A stretch of DNA of 64,000 bases from Maylandia zebra (taxonomy: Eukaryota > Chordata > Actinopteri > Cichliformes > Cichlidae): NCBI RefSeq assembly GCF_041146795.1, contig NC_135175.1, forward strand, positions 22,917,075 through 22,981,074, read 5' to 3'. Of this stretch, positions 24,412-37,800 are shown piece after piece. The first letter of the stretch is position 1, and each line of letters begins with the position of its first letter. Under the pieces are notes generated by a model that saw nothing but the letters and a program-made list of their open reading frames with translations, was not told where the DNA came from and ran no database searches. The position numbers and the translations under genes were made by a program.

Positions 24412-27400
24412 GGGGGATGAAAGCAGACAGATAAGCTACAAATGGCTGTGTCCCACCAGAGAACTTAAAGGAGTGTGGTGCAGTGTGAGCTAATGAAACA
24501 GCGAGCACACTAGGCTCTTCTCCTCAAACTGGGAACATGCAACAGAATAAACGGCTAACTGACAGCGCAGCGGTCTCTCGGACCTAAACAAACTCAATAA
24601 AACTCCCTCCTCTTCTCCCTCCCTCACTCCCTCCCACACATACACAAACACGCAGCCCCAAACAGCCTGAATCACAATGACTGGAGCAACAGATGGCTGT
24701 CAACTCACCCCCTCAGCTTTCCAATCTCCCTATACCACATCCTCTGGCCCAGCTGTCATTTGGGGCCCTTAGTTGAGGGGGCTCTGACGCCAGCCACCCC
24801 TCAACTGTGGACAGCTGCTGTAGGGAAGCCAGTGTGGAGGGGGGGTGGGGGGGGCAAAAGCTTGTAACGCACATTATCAACCTACCCTGGTTTCAAAAAG
24901 CCCTCTTTCTGATATCCCTGTTTCATCTCTCTTCTTACTTATCCAGTTTCCCTTTAAGAACATCTACTCCCTTTTTTGTTTCTACTCACCATCGCTCGTC
25001 CTCCACCTGAATTCCTATCGACTGGAATTTAGACTGCTCCTCTGTGGGCCCTCCTTCTTCTGGGTCCACCTAAGAGAAGGGGGAGAAATTCTCAAATTGT
25101 CTGCATGGCAGAAAAACTGGATTAGAACTCTGACTGAACCCCAGTCTCATTGCAAACCTGGATCCCTATGGACAGGCACTTGCGGAGAGCTTCTCTCTGC
25201 GCCTTGGTGTCCGCGGAGACGTGTGCAACTGCGGAAGTGGTGGCGGTGGCAGTGATGGTGATGGTGCTGTTGGTGACGTGCTGGCTCGCAGGGCCGTGCA
25301 CCTGAGCGTTAGCTGCCTCTATGGCTGCCGTCAGGGCCTTCATGCTATCGATGCTCTCTGTAGAGTTGGACAGGCCCGGCTGGGAACTGATACCCGTTCG
25401 TGTGCCGGGACCCCCGTCCATGTACGCATCCTGGGCGGACTCGGTGCTGCTTTGGGCTGTGATCGATATAAAAGGTTTGGATGGGGTAGTTCGTGGTGGG
25501 ACCGGAGGAGGGGTCTTTTTGTAGGTGGTGATGCATGATGACACTGCAAAGAAGACACACACAAAAAGACAGATGTCAGAAATATCTTGGTGCTTGAGTC
25601 TGTGTTAGAACCTAGAGGTGCGAGGTTTGAGAGAAGTGGATATTTGTGAAGCAGGGTCCACTTAAATGCAAGTACAATAATAATTTAATAGACATTTAAA
25701 GAAGTAAACGTAAAGTAGATGAAGGACATCAAACATACAGTAACCACCATTGAAATTAATTTTTTACATATATGTAGATAGATGGCAGTTCACCCAGAGG
25801 TCTTAGATGTCTGTGCTGCAGTCAAAATGTGCAGTAGATTAGAGCCAACTTTGACAAATCAGAGCTGCATCTAGGTGTTAGGATTAGTATGTCAGCCACT
25901 TGACCCACTGATCTAGATGGTTAAGCTCTATACGCACTGACTGTACACATCCAGAGCAATGTGATTGTGCCAAATATAGCTCTCCCTGCTTATGCGTCCT
26001 TATGTGACAGAAGGTAAATGACACTGCTGAAGCCAGCTACAGAGCTGCATGCACCCCCGAGGCTTTGTGTTAAATGCAAGTATGTATGGGAAAAAAAATC
26101 ATCATTGCTTTTCCCAGTAACTGTCTTCCTCTTGCATTCTCACCCTCTCATGTTACAGCTACAGGTTGTGTGCAGACAATGGAGCCTCTCTGACACACAC
26201 ACACTGAGTCAGAAGCCTTAGAAACATGCCAAAAGACAAGAAGCATAGCCTGTGTGAGGAAAGACAAAAACAGCCACCTCCTAACTATATTATGATTTGG
26301 AGTCTCCTTCCTGGCTTAGTGCTACCATCAAAAGTAGGTCGCCCTTTCTGCGTTCTGTGGCAAAACTAGGACGGCAGGTTTCCTGGATCCCTTTTTAATC
26401 CCTACAAAAGACAAACATCCTACCATGGTGAGATCGGGAGTCTGTGCGCGGCACACAACTGTTACCAACCACACCCAGCACACGCGGCGCTGTATATAAC
26501 TATTACAGGGAGAGCTCTTGTTTGCTTTGTGTCTTGCCATCTCGCTGACAGCTACAGAGAGGCCTTAACATACTGGAGGTGAGCAGTGGGGCTGACTTCA
26601 TCCTTTTGGTTTGTCAGAGTCATTCGTTTGTACCCGTCCTCCTCCTCCTCCTATTGAAGATTTGAGCCTCTTGACAAGCTGGAAAGTATTCAGATAAGAT
26701 GAGTGCTGCACTGAGTGGAGATCACAGCTTGTGAGTGTCTTTGATGATGGCAAAACAAACCACAATAAAGGGAAAAAAGGATGATTTACTGTATTTCCTT
26801 CTGAAGCTAAATACCATATGTAATTCTTTACAGATAGTGTATGTGTGGGAATTACTGCCAAAACCAACAAACTTATCTAAGTGTGCCATATTTGCACTGT
26901 CGTCTCATTCTAACAGTTTTCTAGGGAAAATGATCGACATCCAGGTCTAATCTTCAGAAAGGTCACACAGTACAAACCCATAAGAACAAAAAGATGTACA
27001 TCACACACACGCATGCACTCACACACAGAAAGAGGGCGAGGTCCTGCCCCTATCAACCATGGGGTTTCAAAAGAGAGCATGCATCATCTTTCAGTTTCTA
27101 TTCCCTGAAGTCATCTAAAAGTCACACGTGTGTGTATGTGCACATGTTGGATGACTGTATATGTGTGTGAACTCCTCTCAAGCCTACGGAAGGGTTAAAA
27201 AGGGTTTTTATCTGCTCAAAGGAAAAAAAAAGAAGGAAAAGACTGCATGAAACTGGAGACGACGCGCTGTATCCCACCCTAGCTGTCACTGTGAGAGCCA
27301 GACACAGTGGAGAATGACAGGGGTTTCAAATGCCAAGACAGGTTAAGTAAACACTCGGGAGTCTGAACATGCCCACGCACAAGTACGCGCACACAGGCCT

Positions 27401-30400
27401 GGAGAGGCACACAAATAACATTGACACAACCCTGCTTAACATTTCAGCTTCTCCACATCAAGGCAGACCGCACACTTCCTGCCAATGATATGCTCTCTAT
27501 CCATCAGGAACTGTTGTCAGCAGCGTACCAGCCTGTACCAGTGACTCGTATGCAAACTCGTGAAAGGATGTGAAGTCAAGCATTTAACAAAATAAAGGAT
27601 TTTAGTTTTATGTTGAAAAATCTTTCAACTATAATGAAATTAAACAAGTGAATCCTTTAACTTTAGCCTGTATGTACAGAAAAATTAGTGGAAAACATCT
27701 GACCAAAACAACTTCCCGGATTAGACTGAGACCAAGTTTCCAGTTTCCACATAGCTGATAAGAAAATAGCTTGACCGCCTTACAGCCATGAAAGCATTAG
27801 ACAGCTATACTGCCCTGGACCTCCCACACTCGCAAGCATTCAAGGACAGAGTAAAGCAGGAATGTGATGCATGACTCCATCAAACCCTTAGAAAGGAATG
27901 TGAAAACCTCTCTTTACTAACCACAGATAAACAGTGACGAGCACACAGAGAGGTTTGTCTGTCACTTTATAATATCAGGTCAGTGCAGCCTTGATCAAAG
28001 AGTAAAGAAAGTTCATATTCTCTTGTGTGCAAAAAAACAAAAACAAAACAGGACTAACTTCCTCGCTTAATGGAAAGAAGAATGTGGAATTTTATCTCTC
28101 TTCCTACTGAGAGGTAGGTGCAGCCTGCTGCAAGCATTGTCATCTCCAAGAGGAGAGGAGTTTGTGAATGACAAAACTTTAGTGGCTCTCTGCCAAATCC
28201 TCTTTTGACAAACGCTTCAAAAGTCCCATGCAGACAAGTTGGTGTGAATAGCAGTTCTTCTTGGCAGGGCACTCTCCCCACCCGTGGGCTTGATAATATC
28301 AAAGAAAGCCCTCTTCCCTCCCCTGAGACAAAGCAAGTCTCCATTCATTTCTCCAGCCTTAGGAACAAAAACAGACTCGCTAGCCACCTCTTTTTTTCCC
28401 TTTTCTTTTTTTTGACTGCGCCCCATTTGTGTGCCTGCATAGGTGTATGCTGTTTCCTTTATTTAATCACCGTGTTCATGTTACTAGACAGATTGAAGGC
28501 AGGCAGCTGCCTTGTAATCTCCAATCTGTATATCTGTGGGATAGGCCACTTCAAAGAGCAGACGGTTTGGTTTAAGAGGCTAGCTAACAGGAATGAGCTC
28601 CCCCGTGCGGGGGCCAAGGGCAAATCCACCACCATCCAAAGAAATACAAAGACTGGGATGAGGGGCGGTCGGTATGGGGGAATATTGACAGCTGCGTCCA
28701 GCTGCACTATGTTTGGGATCAGGGTCTGCCAGAGGGGAGAGAAGAGCGAACACAGAAGAAGAGTCGAACAAGACGGAGGAGGAGGGACTGGGGTAAATCA
28801 CAGAGTTACTGCCCGACTCCTTCTGCTCACTTTGTCCATTTGTCCGTCTCACTCCCCATCAAGCACACTCACTCACACAGAGGCCCAGCTGGAGTCCTTT
28901 GTGATAGCGTCACCATGGCATCACATAGCAACATAAAGTTTGCTGGGAGGCCTGGTATTTTACCACCAGCAAGCAGAGAAAGAGCTTCCACTGGTCATTT
29001 GTTTACTCTGACAGGTTACACCAGTCAACAGGAAAACTTAAAAGCTGAAGTGAAAAAGTGAAACAAAAAGCAGAATATCAGCAGAGGCACGGCAGCTGAG
29101 CGCTCCTGCGCTGTAAATAAATATCCCAGAGCGTTTTGGTTTTTTTGGGGTTTTTTTTGCCTTGAACAGCTGCCTTTGTACAGCTGAATGCTAAAGTCTA
29201 CCAACCAGTTTTTCTTGGACTGTTTTCAAAAAGGCTTGTCATTGTGTTTCAGGGACAGTGTTATTGGATGACAAGCACTTGAAAGGTTCAGACCGTATGA
29301 CGTTTCACTGCTGTTCTGAACAACAGTGCAGCACTAATACCAATCCTGACTCAACACTGCCTCTAGATGGCTACTTTAAACTGAAAGAAACTGAAAGAGA
29401 TTACGAGAAGCCTTGTCCTTTAACATTTTCTACATGCTAAAAACAAAACTTAAGATAGCAGATTAGCTGTTTGTTACTTATCACTGTTAAGTTAGTATTA
29501 CAGACACAACAAACACGGCACATGATATACAATGAAACATGAACGTTTCTGACAGGCCTGTGAGTCACCTAAAAGTTTCTATGAGACTTCGAAGTCAGTC
29601 TGCAGCTCCCAGCCACCAGAGGTCAAAGGGCAGCAGAAAGGGTTTCTGCTCTCCAGATGCCTGAGCACTCAGTAACAATAGCTCACTGTGTGTGCCTATG
29701 CATATATGTGAGAAGGAGGGGAAGGTGGCGGTCTGCACTGCCCTTTAAAGGAGTATATTTAGCATGTGTGAGTGCTTTTGGGGGTGGTAGTCTTTAGTGC
29801 AAATGGTGCCAAAGTTGTAAACATCCTGAAACTGCTGATTTAAATGTATTTTTTTACGTTATCATAAGGATGCATATCAGTATGAAACATGTGTCAAATA
29901 TGCCTCTAGTGTCCTCACACCAGCAGTGCTATCAACAAAGTTGTGTTCTCAGCGTGCCCCTACTGACAGCAACCCGTGACAACAGTGGGTAACTGCCCTG
30001 GCAGGCTTGTGTCTCCTGAATCACTAGATAAGAGTTTGTTTACAACTGTCAGCCACCGCTAAATCTGGCAGGCAGCTGCTCCCTGTTAGGCAATAGATTT
30101 ATTTCACTTAACCTACTTTCCTGTGTTCCAAGTTCAAATAGAAAGCCTGGTTACCTGGATTCCTCTTTTATGGCTTGATGCTCTCCTCGCCCTGTCAATC
30201 AGTGACAGGTGTGGACAGATACAATGTGGACTGAGACGTTAAAAACTAAAGGGGAAAAACAATAAAAAACTGAAAGTTCACATTAAGCTTTTCATTTTAG
30301 GTGTAGATCTAATGTTTTAGGATCACATCACTCTTGAACTACGCAGCTGATTGTTTTATACATGTATATAAAAATCATCAAATGACTAACAATTACTCTA

Positions 30401-33400
30401 ACAATAGTGTAATTGCCAACATCAACACTGTAAATGCATGCTAGATGACACTTGTTGCACTGACAGGTATAATCAACCAGGATTTCACATAAATATATAC
30501 TCTCAAAGTTCCTCCCTGTACAGTCGTGAAGCATGTGGGCTTGTCTTCTTCAGACAAGCCCACATTTTTGTTGTTTTAAATCAAGGGGCTTTCTTGTTAG
30601 ACCTGCCCTGTGATGGCTCCAGGCCATATTTTTTGTTCTCCCCTTCTCCTCGGCCTGACGAGCCAACAGACACACGAAGAAATACATCAGCCTTTTCTTT
30701 CTGTCCAAAAGACTTGCCTGCAGGGGCTGAAAGCAAGCATATAGTCACTCAACATAAGGGGGAGAATTAGAAAAGCGTGAGAGAGAGATAAAGATAAAAT
30801 AACAGAAAGGGAAGTGAGATGGGACAAAGTGTGCCATGCCGTTTACTTCACTTACTGTACATTCCAGCAGCTTTGTGGGCCATAAACCTGAGTATTAGCT
30901 CAAACACTAAAACTAGCACACCCACACATCTCACGCATGCTTTCACTGCACTCATTTCCCACAGCATTGCTCACAGAGTGACTGATACTTTAAGAGCAGA
31001 CTAGCTCAGTGTGCGCGGTGACACATCAGATGTGCTGGCAATGACAGCATGGGCAACTGTAACAAGTCTAGCATACCGAAAAACAGAATCATGTAGCTGA
31101 GGGGGAAATCAGATAAGTCATTACGTGAAGTTATATTTGCGATTGAGCAGTGTCTCAGAATATGACACTTGTTCAATTCTTTTTAAAGAAGAAGAGAGAA
31201 GCCTTGATGTGGTCTTTTTGTCTTGCTAAGTGGATAACACAAGCCACTTAGGCCAGTGGCTTTTAAACTAAAAATACACGCAACACACCAGTGTTGCCAC
31301 CACACTGTCTCCAAGTGCTGAATACAGTTCAGATAAAACATGACTGTCCTCTAGAACTGAAAGCCTGTGGAATTACAGCCAAGCACAGAAAAATAGAACC
31401 ACAAGCCTTGGGAATAATGCTCACTGGGCATAAACAGCAAACACAAAGGCGACAAAAACACAAGAGGCTGATACGCAAACACACATGCACGCATGCACGC
31501 ACGCACGCTTGCGTGCACAGAGGCATCAGCTTCGGGGCCTGAAACACAATACCGATGTCATGTCATTACATGAAGGATCACTGCTTGCTGCAGTTGTTAT
31601 TTACATATAAATGCAGCAGAATGTGGTCAAAAGTTCACTTCTTCTTTCCTCCAACAAGAAAAGGCATGCTACAAGCTTCCTGTGGAGTTACACTAAAAGT
31701 CCCCCCCCCAAAAAAAAAAAAAAAAAAAAAAAGAAAGTCAAAACTTGATTCATAAAATGACCGGGCACAAAAAGTAAAAGGAAAGCTGGCTTGCTGTTTT
31801 TACAAGCGTTTGAGTTTACTCTTCCAGGAATGCCATGAAACATCAGTGTCGGGTGTTGTTTCACAGCACTGGGGTTTTTCTCCTCGCATTCCTTCCCCCT
31901 TTCCCCCTCTTTGACGTTCTTTGTCCTGACCACTTGCACATGGAGGGGAAAGGAGACACTGGCGGCCTAATCCACTGCCAGAGGCACACTAAAGCCATCT
32001 GGGCCCAAAAAAACCAAACGTTTGGCCTTCTGTTTCTCCTATATGAGAGGAGAAACTGGTGGGGGTAGATGGAAAGTTAAGAGAGAGGAAGGGGAAAACG
32101 AAGGAAAAAGGAAGGCAGGAGGTACAAGAGAGGCTAAAGGGGGGATTTGGAACAAGAACCAGGCAACACTAGTGCAGTCTTTTGTGGTTTTCATTCCTGA
32201 CCTTCTGACCCTATACATCCTGTTGACGGGGTCGGGGGGGCAGAACGAAAGATGAGATTGCCGCTATAGGCATCCGTGTGTGCCCAAAAGGAATGTGAAT
32301 GCAACGAGCATGAATCAGGACAAATATGAAAACCTATGAAGATGATACAGAGCTTTGGGTGTCTCTCTCAGGTGTGACTTTTCACACTCCTCTCTCCCTT
32401 CTTCCTGTGTGTTTACATGCACTCCCTGCTGAATCTTATGGGGGAGGAACAATGGTCTCTCCAGCATTCCCACTCTCCTGCTGAGAGCACCCGTTTGTCT
32501 CCTGCATTCCTTTTCCCATTCATCTCTTTCTCTCTCTTCCCTCCTGGAAAAAAAACTCCTGCTACTTTTTTTTTTTTTTTATACAAGGGGGAGGGTCCTG
32601 AGCATGTGTCTCAAAAATCTGAGTCAAATCAGTCCCCTTCGACACAGCCTCCCCCCTCCTCTTTCCTCTCTGTTTTACTTGGTTAGTGAAGCAGCAAAGC
32701 TTTAAGAAAGGGAGGAGAAAGAGGAGATGCATTCTTTCTCTCCCGCTTGCTGTCTCTCAGTATGCACCAGCGGTGAGTTGCGGCTTATTTTTAATGACTG
32801 GTAAAAAAAAAAAGAAAAAAAAAGGAGGGCTGGGTGTCTTCCCCGCCGGCCGCTTGCACACAGGCTCAGTTACTAAGGCATACACACACACGCACACATT
32901 ACTGTAGCTGAGTCTGGGACTTTCACAGAGAAGTCTTTAATTTGCACTGGGGCCTGGCCTCCCACACTGCACAGCCCAAACCACCCACTTACAGCCATGC
33001 ACTCTTCCTCTGACTTACTCCAACATATTCTCTCCCCTCTCCAGAACAGTGAAAACAACAAGAACTCTCAACCACATAATTTTGCTGTCAAATAAAGTAA
33101 AACCTTTCAACATTCTGTAAAGATAATATGGCAAAAAAACAACAACATGTTTTTCTGCTCTTCAAAAAAACTCCCATCTCCTTTGGAAGAGATTTAACTA
33201 TATATCCCACTCCCTCTTATGTTTTCATTCCCTGAGGGGTTTAAGTTTGCAGGCCCTGCCCTGCCCAGCTTTAGCATTCAGGAGCCACGAGGATCATCCA
33301 TAGTCAACACTAAGGAAATCCTTTCAGGGCTTTGCTTTTCCTTTGCCCCTGATGCCAAAACACAGACAGGAAGAGCAAAAATGGGGAGTGGGATAGTCCC

Positions 33401-34835
33401 TACCTGACAGTGGAGTCCCTATCCACCTGATCTAACACAACAAATGAGCGGTTTACTCTTTTTAAGTAATCCTCAAAGTAAAATAGTGAATTCCTCACAT
33501 TAACAGGAAACTGTTGTATGTGCACTTTCTGCAGAGTGGAGACAGCAGGGGTGCATTGCCGCAGCCATTCTTTGTGTTTGCAGTAGCCCTGTCAACTCCT
33601 CCCCGCGCCCTTTTCTCATTTTCCCCCGCTCGCTTAACTTTGTTCCAAACCAATGGCAGGACGAGAGGAATGAATGACATTCTCTTTGCTTGTGTTTCCT
33701 GTGTCAAAAGCACCACTCTTCCTCCTTAAACGGCTATAATCAAAGCATTCCAAGCCGTAACAAGCAGGGACCAATTAAGTCGTAAGTAAATATAGACACC
33801 CAGCAGCCACCTAAAAAGCTTTAAGTCCTGCAGATTTATCCTATTCACTTTTATTCTGCTCCAGAGCATGTCGAGGCAGGAAATCACTGATGATTCAGGT
33901 CATGGAAACACATAATAATTAAACCTGATTGATGCTTTGTTATAGCAAAGGGCCTGCAGATCCAACTTTTAATCAAAGGTTACTTACGATCACATTGCAT
34001 CAGACCTTAGGTTGTGCATTATATGGGACAACACTTATAAGTTGGTCCAGATTGCCAAATTGAACTGGCAAAACACTTCAAAGCAGGTGAAACTATGATG
34101 ACATCTAGTGAAAGATTTCATATTGCATGTCTTTACTTTGCTACATCAGGATCATAAGAGCCGGATTTCCTTCAAATTGAATTTTCTTTTAGACATCTGA
34201 TGGATAAAAAATTAGGAAGGAAGGTATACGGTCCAGCACATCGATGATACATTTAAAACAGAGCTGGAAAAGCTAGAAAAGCAGATCCACAGATGTAAAA
34301 CTTTTGAACTAAATTTAATTCCTCTGGATTTATTTATCTTGTGACTAACACTCTTAAGCTGTCACTGTGAAAGAGATGCTCAGTGTTTTCCACTCAAGTC
34401 AGTGAAAGAGCGACAGTGCAAGTTCCCACTGGCTTGCATTCTCAGACAGTCGTGACAGGATGAAGTAATTACTGAGCGGCTGACACACCAGCATGGCTAG
34501 GATTTATCTTCTCCAGGAAGAGAGATAGCCAAATCACAGTTTACCCACATTGAGCTCCCAGTTTGGGCTTGATCCTGCAGCTGCAAATGGAGAAGCCACA
34601 CACAAACACTTTGACACCGTCGCATGCGTACACACACCCCGATGCTCAAAAAAAACCCCATCGAGTTACAGCTGCCAACCGCAACTGAGAATGGCGTCTT
34701 TCTCCTTTTTATTCCACATGTGTGCTGCGCCTGTGCTAGTGTGTCACTACATGCCTTGACCCAGCCCTTGTTTCCTGTCAAACACACCTACTCGAACCAT
34801 CAAAGCAAGTAGAATGACAGCATTATGCAGGTGTG

Positions 34836-34870
<35 letters not shown>

Positions 34871-37800
34871 GAGTGCAGAAGAGAGAATCAGAGACAGATG
34901 ACACCAGAGTACTGTTTAATTTACATCCCTCTTTGAATAATAATTCCACCTTAGAGGATGGCACCTTTGATCCACTGACACACAGGTGTAGTTCACATAC
35001 AGAGGCGTAGGTTGCTAACACAGGGCTTTATCTATCCCTATAATTAACAGCCAGAGCAGGATTCAGAGAATACTATATGTGTTTGTGCGTTACCGAGGAA
35101 CAGGAATGGTTCGGAGGATTGATGGAGCTCAAAGGTGCATTCCTGTACAGCGTCCTCAGCAAACACTGTTTGATGTCAGTGTCTTGGAGGCATATATACA
35201 TCAAGGATAGCATGAATGTCAGTCATCACTCAGGGGTACAGCAACTCTTATTGATGACTAATTCCTCTCTCCCAGTCCCTGTGTATGTTACACACACAGA
35301 AAAACACACCGGTAGCATTGATGAGGCAGAAACTCCACCAAAAATAATATCTGATAGTAATCTGAGAGGAGAACTTATGACTTGCCTCACATACACAACC
35401 TACTGTTGTGGTAAAACACCAAAAGGAATTATTCTATGAGTAGGAATTCAGCTCCCTCTAGTGGTGACCAGCTAGGACTGAAAGAATGATCATTTCATTA
35501 GAAACACTGCCCTGTGTTGTTTTTCTGTTTACAAGTAAGATAAAAATAAACAAAAATCAATTTTTATTTAATATCATCTACATATCAGCTTCATATATAA
35601 ATTACATTTCAGAGAAATTACATTAAAATAATTAGCATAAACGTATTAGCCTGTTTTATGCAAAATATCTTGCCATGTGCTCATATATTTTGTTTATTTC
35701 TATAAAAAGCTAAGTCATGGTAGAAAGTTCACAGTTTTTAAAAATTTGCCATTTGCGAGACATAATTTTACTAAATCTTGAAAGTAGATGGTGTGCAAGA
35801 CTTTGACTTTACTTGTTTAATGTTCCAGTTCAAAGATACAGAAGATGAGTTGCAGTTTTTTTCCTGTTTATTTGAAACTGGAATAATGTGAGTAATAAGA
35901 AAAAAACATAGTTTTGAATGCTGATGTTCAAAAAGGCACCAAAAAGCCTGCTTCACTAACTAATACACATTCATTATTAAATACTGCATCATAAATCAGA
36001 GAGGTATAAACATCTTCTGTAACGCAAAGAGTTGTAAATAGCAGATACCAGAGTAAAAATTATCTTGTGCAGCATTTTCAACTTTTTCCAAATAATTGGA
36101 GATTTTTTTTAAATGATAAAACATGGGTGAAAACATGCAGCTCTGCAGAGCTCCAATAGAGCTTCATGGCTTAGTGCTTAGCTGTTTTAATTAACAACAT
36201 TTTCACCTGACCTCTTTATCTTTGTTCTTTAGTCTCATTTCAGCTCTTCGAGTGGATTACCAGAAATCTGGAATTAACTTTAACCACAGTGCTGAGGAAT
36301 CAGCAGGCTGATGAAAGGGGAAAAGTTGAAAGCGAGTTAAGAAAACCTCAGCAAGAACACCTAAAAGTGAAGGTTAATTCTGGCACATCGCATCCAAAGA
36401 CATGTCAGTTGCTCTACTAAACAAATGCTGCAGGTGAATGACTCAGTAAATATTTAGTGAGGTCATAGCTTCTACTTTTTAATTTTCCTTGAGTGTACAC
36501 ATTCATCATGCAACCCCTCATTAAGTCTCTAACCCAAACTCAGTGCGGACTAATAATAGCTTCTCTGAGGACTGAATTGAAAGGTAAAAAAGGAGATAGA
36601 GAGAAAAAAAGAAAGCGTGACTGAATCTGTTAGTCACACAGATGCACACACCTGAGGCAGCTTTGTATCCAATACACTAAACCACTCCTAACTCTCCCAA
36701 ACTCATAAAATAGAACAAGAGACTCACTGGCCACTTTGTTAGGTACACCTGTTCAACTGTTCATTAACAAAAAATTCTAATCAGCGAATCACATAGCAGC
36801 AACTCAGGCTTGTAGACATGCTCAACAAAAACTGCTTAAGTTCAAACTGAGAGTCAGAATGGGACAGAAAGGTAATTTAAGGGATTTAGATTGTGGCATG
36901 GTTGCTGGTGCCAGACGATTTACAGAGTGGTCTTGTTTATGTCAGAGGAGAATGGACAGACTGCTTCAAGCTGATAGGAAGGTAACAATAACTCAAACAA
37001 CCAAGGAATGCAGAAGAGCATCTCTAAACACACAACACGTCAAACCTCGAAGCTCATCTTAATCTTTAATGGGAGATTCCCATCATGGATGTGCAACCAA
37101 CAAATCTGCAGCAGCAGCTTTGAACATACAGCTTGAAGCAATAAAGTATTGTGCCTATTCTCCAAGAGATATCCAGCATAAAACACATGGTATTACAGTG
37201 AGCTGTAGAGGAGCTGATAAAAACAAGAAAATGTGGAAGAGAAGCATTATCCTGTAACTCTGCTGTTTAAAGTTCACTTAATTTATGGGAACAATAAACT
37301 TGTATCACACTGCATCAGTTTGAATGGCAAAACATTTGAAGAACTGCCATTTAAAAACTTATAGTGGTGAAACATTTCCCAAGAGAAAATAGTTTTCTGG
37401 GCAAATTTTGAGTTACTGCTGAAGACTTGGAACAATTGACTGAATAAAACTGATGGATAGAAATGATCCCTTTGGGTAAAGTTTGCACAAACCGTACAGA
37501 ATGAGAGAAAAAAGCAATATTTGAGATAAGAAATAAAATCAAGAAGAGTGTAGCAGAGGTGTTGATTAAAACTAAAGTGGCAGAATAACTGTCACATCCA
37601 AGCTTAATATATAAATAAATATTAGCCTTTACTAACTCTTGAGTTATTTATGACCTGATAATCTGGTGTTCCTGTGATGAAGGCCTTTATTGATTATAAT
37701 ATGTCAGCAGGAGAATTCTCATTAGCTTATATTCAGGATGCCCTCTTTCACTTACATGATAGCAACATAATCTCACATGACCATGGCCTAGTTGAATCAC

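Noticed and set aside
25221..25538. Plus-strand frame rich in Gly and Cys
   Set aside because: Antisense shadow of dlgap1 coding exon 5.
31485..31517. CACGCATGCACGC/GCGTGC palindromic run as a regulatory site
   Set aside because: It is a degenerate CA/CG simple repeat; the self-complementarity follows from the repeat itself.
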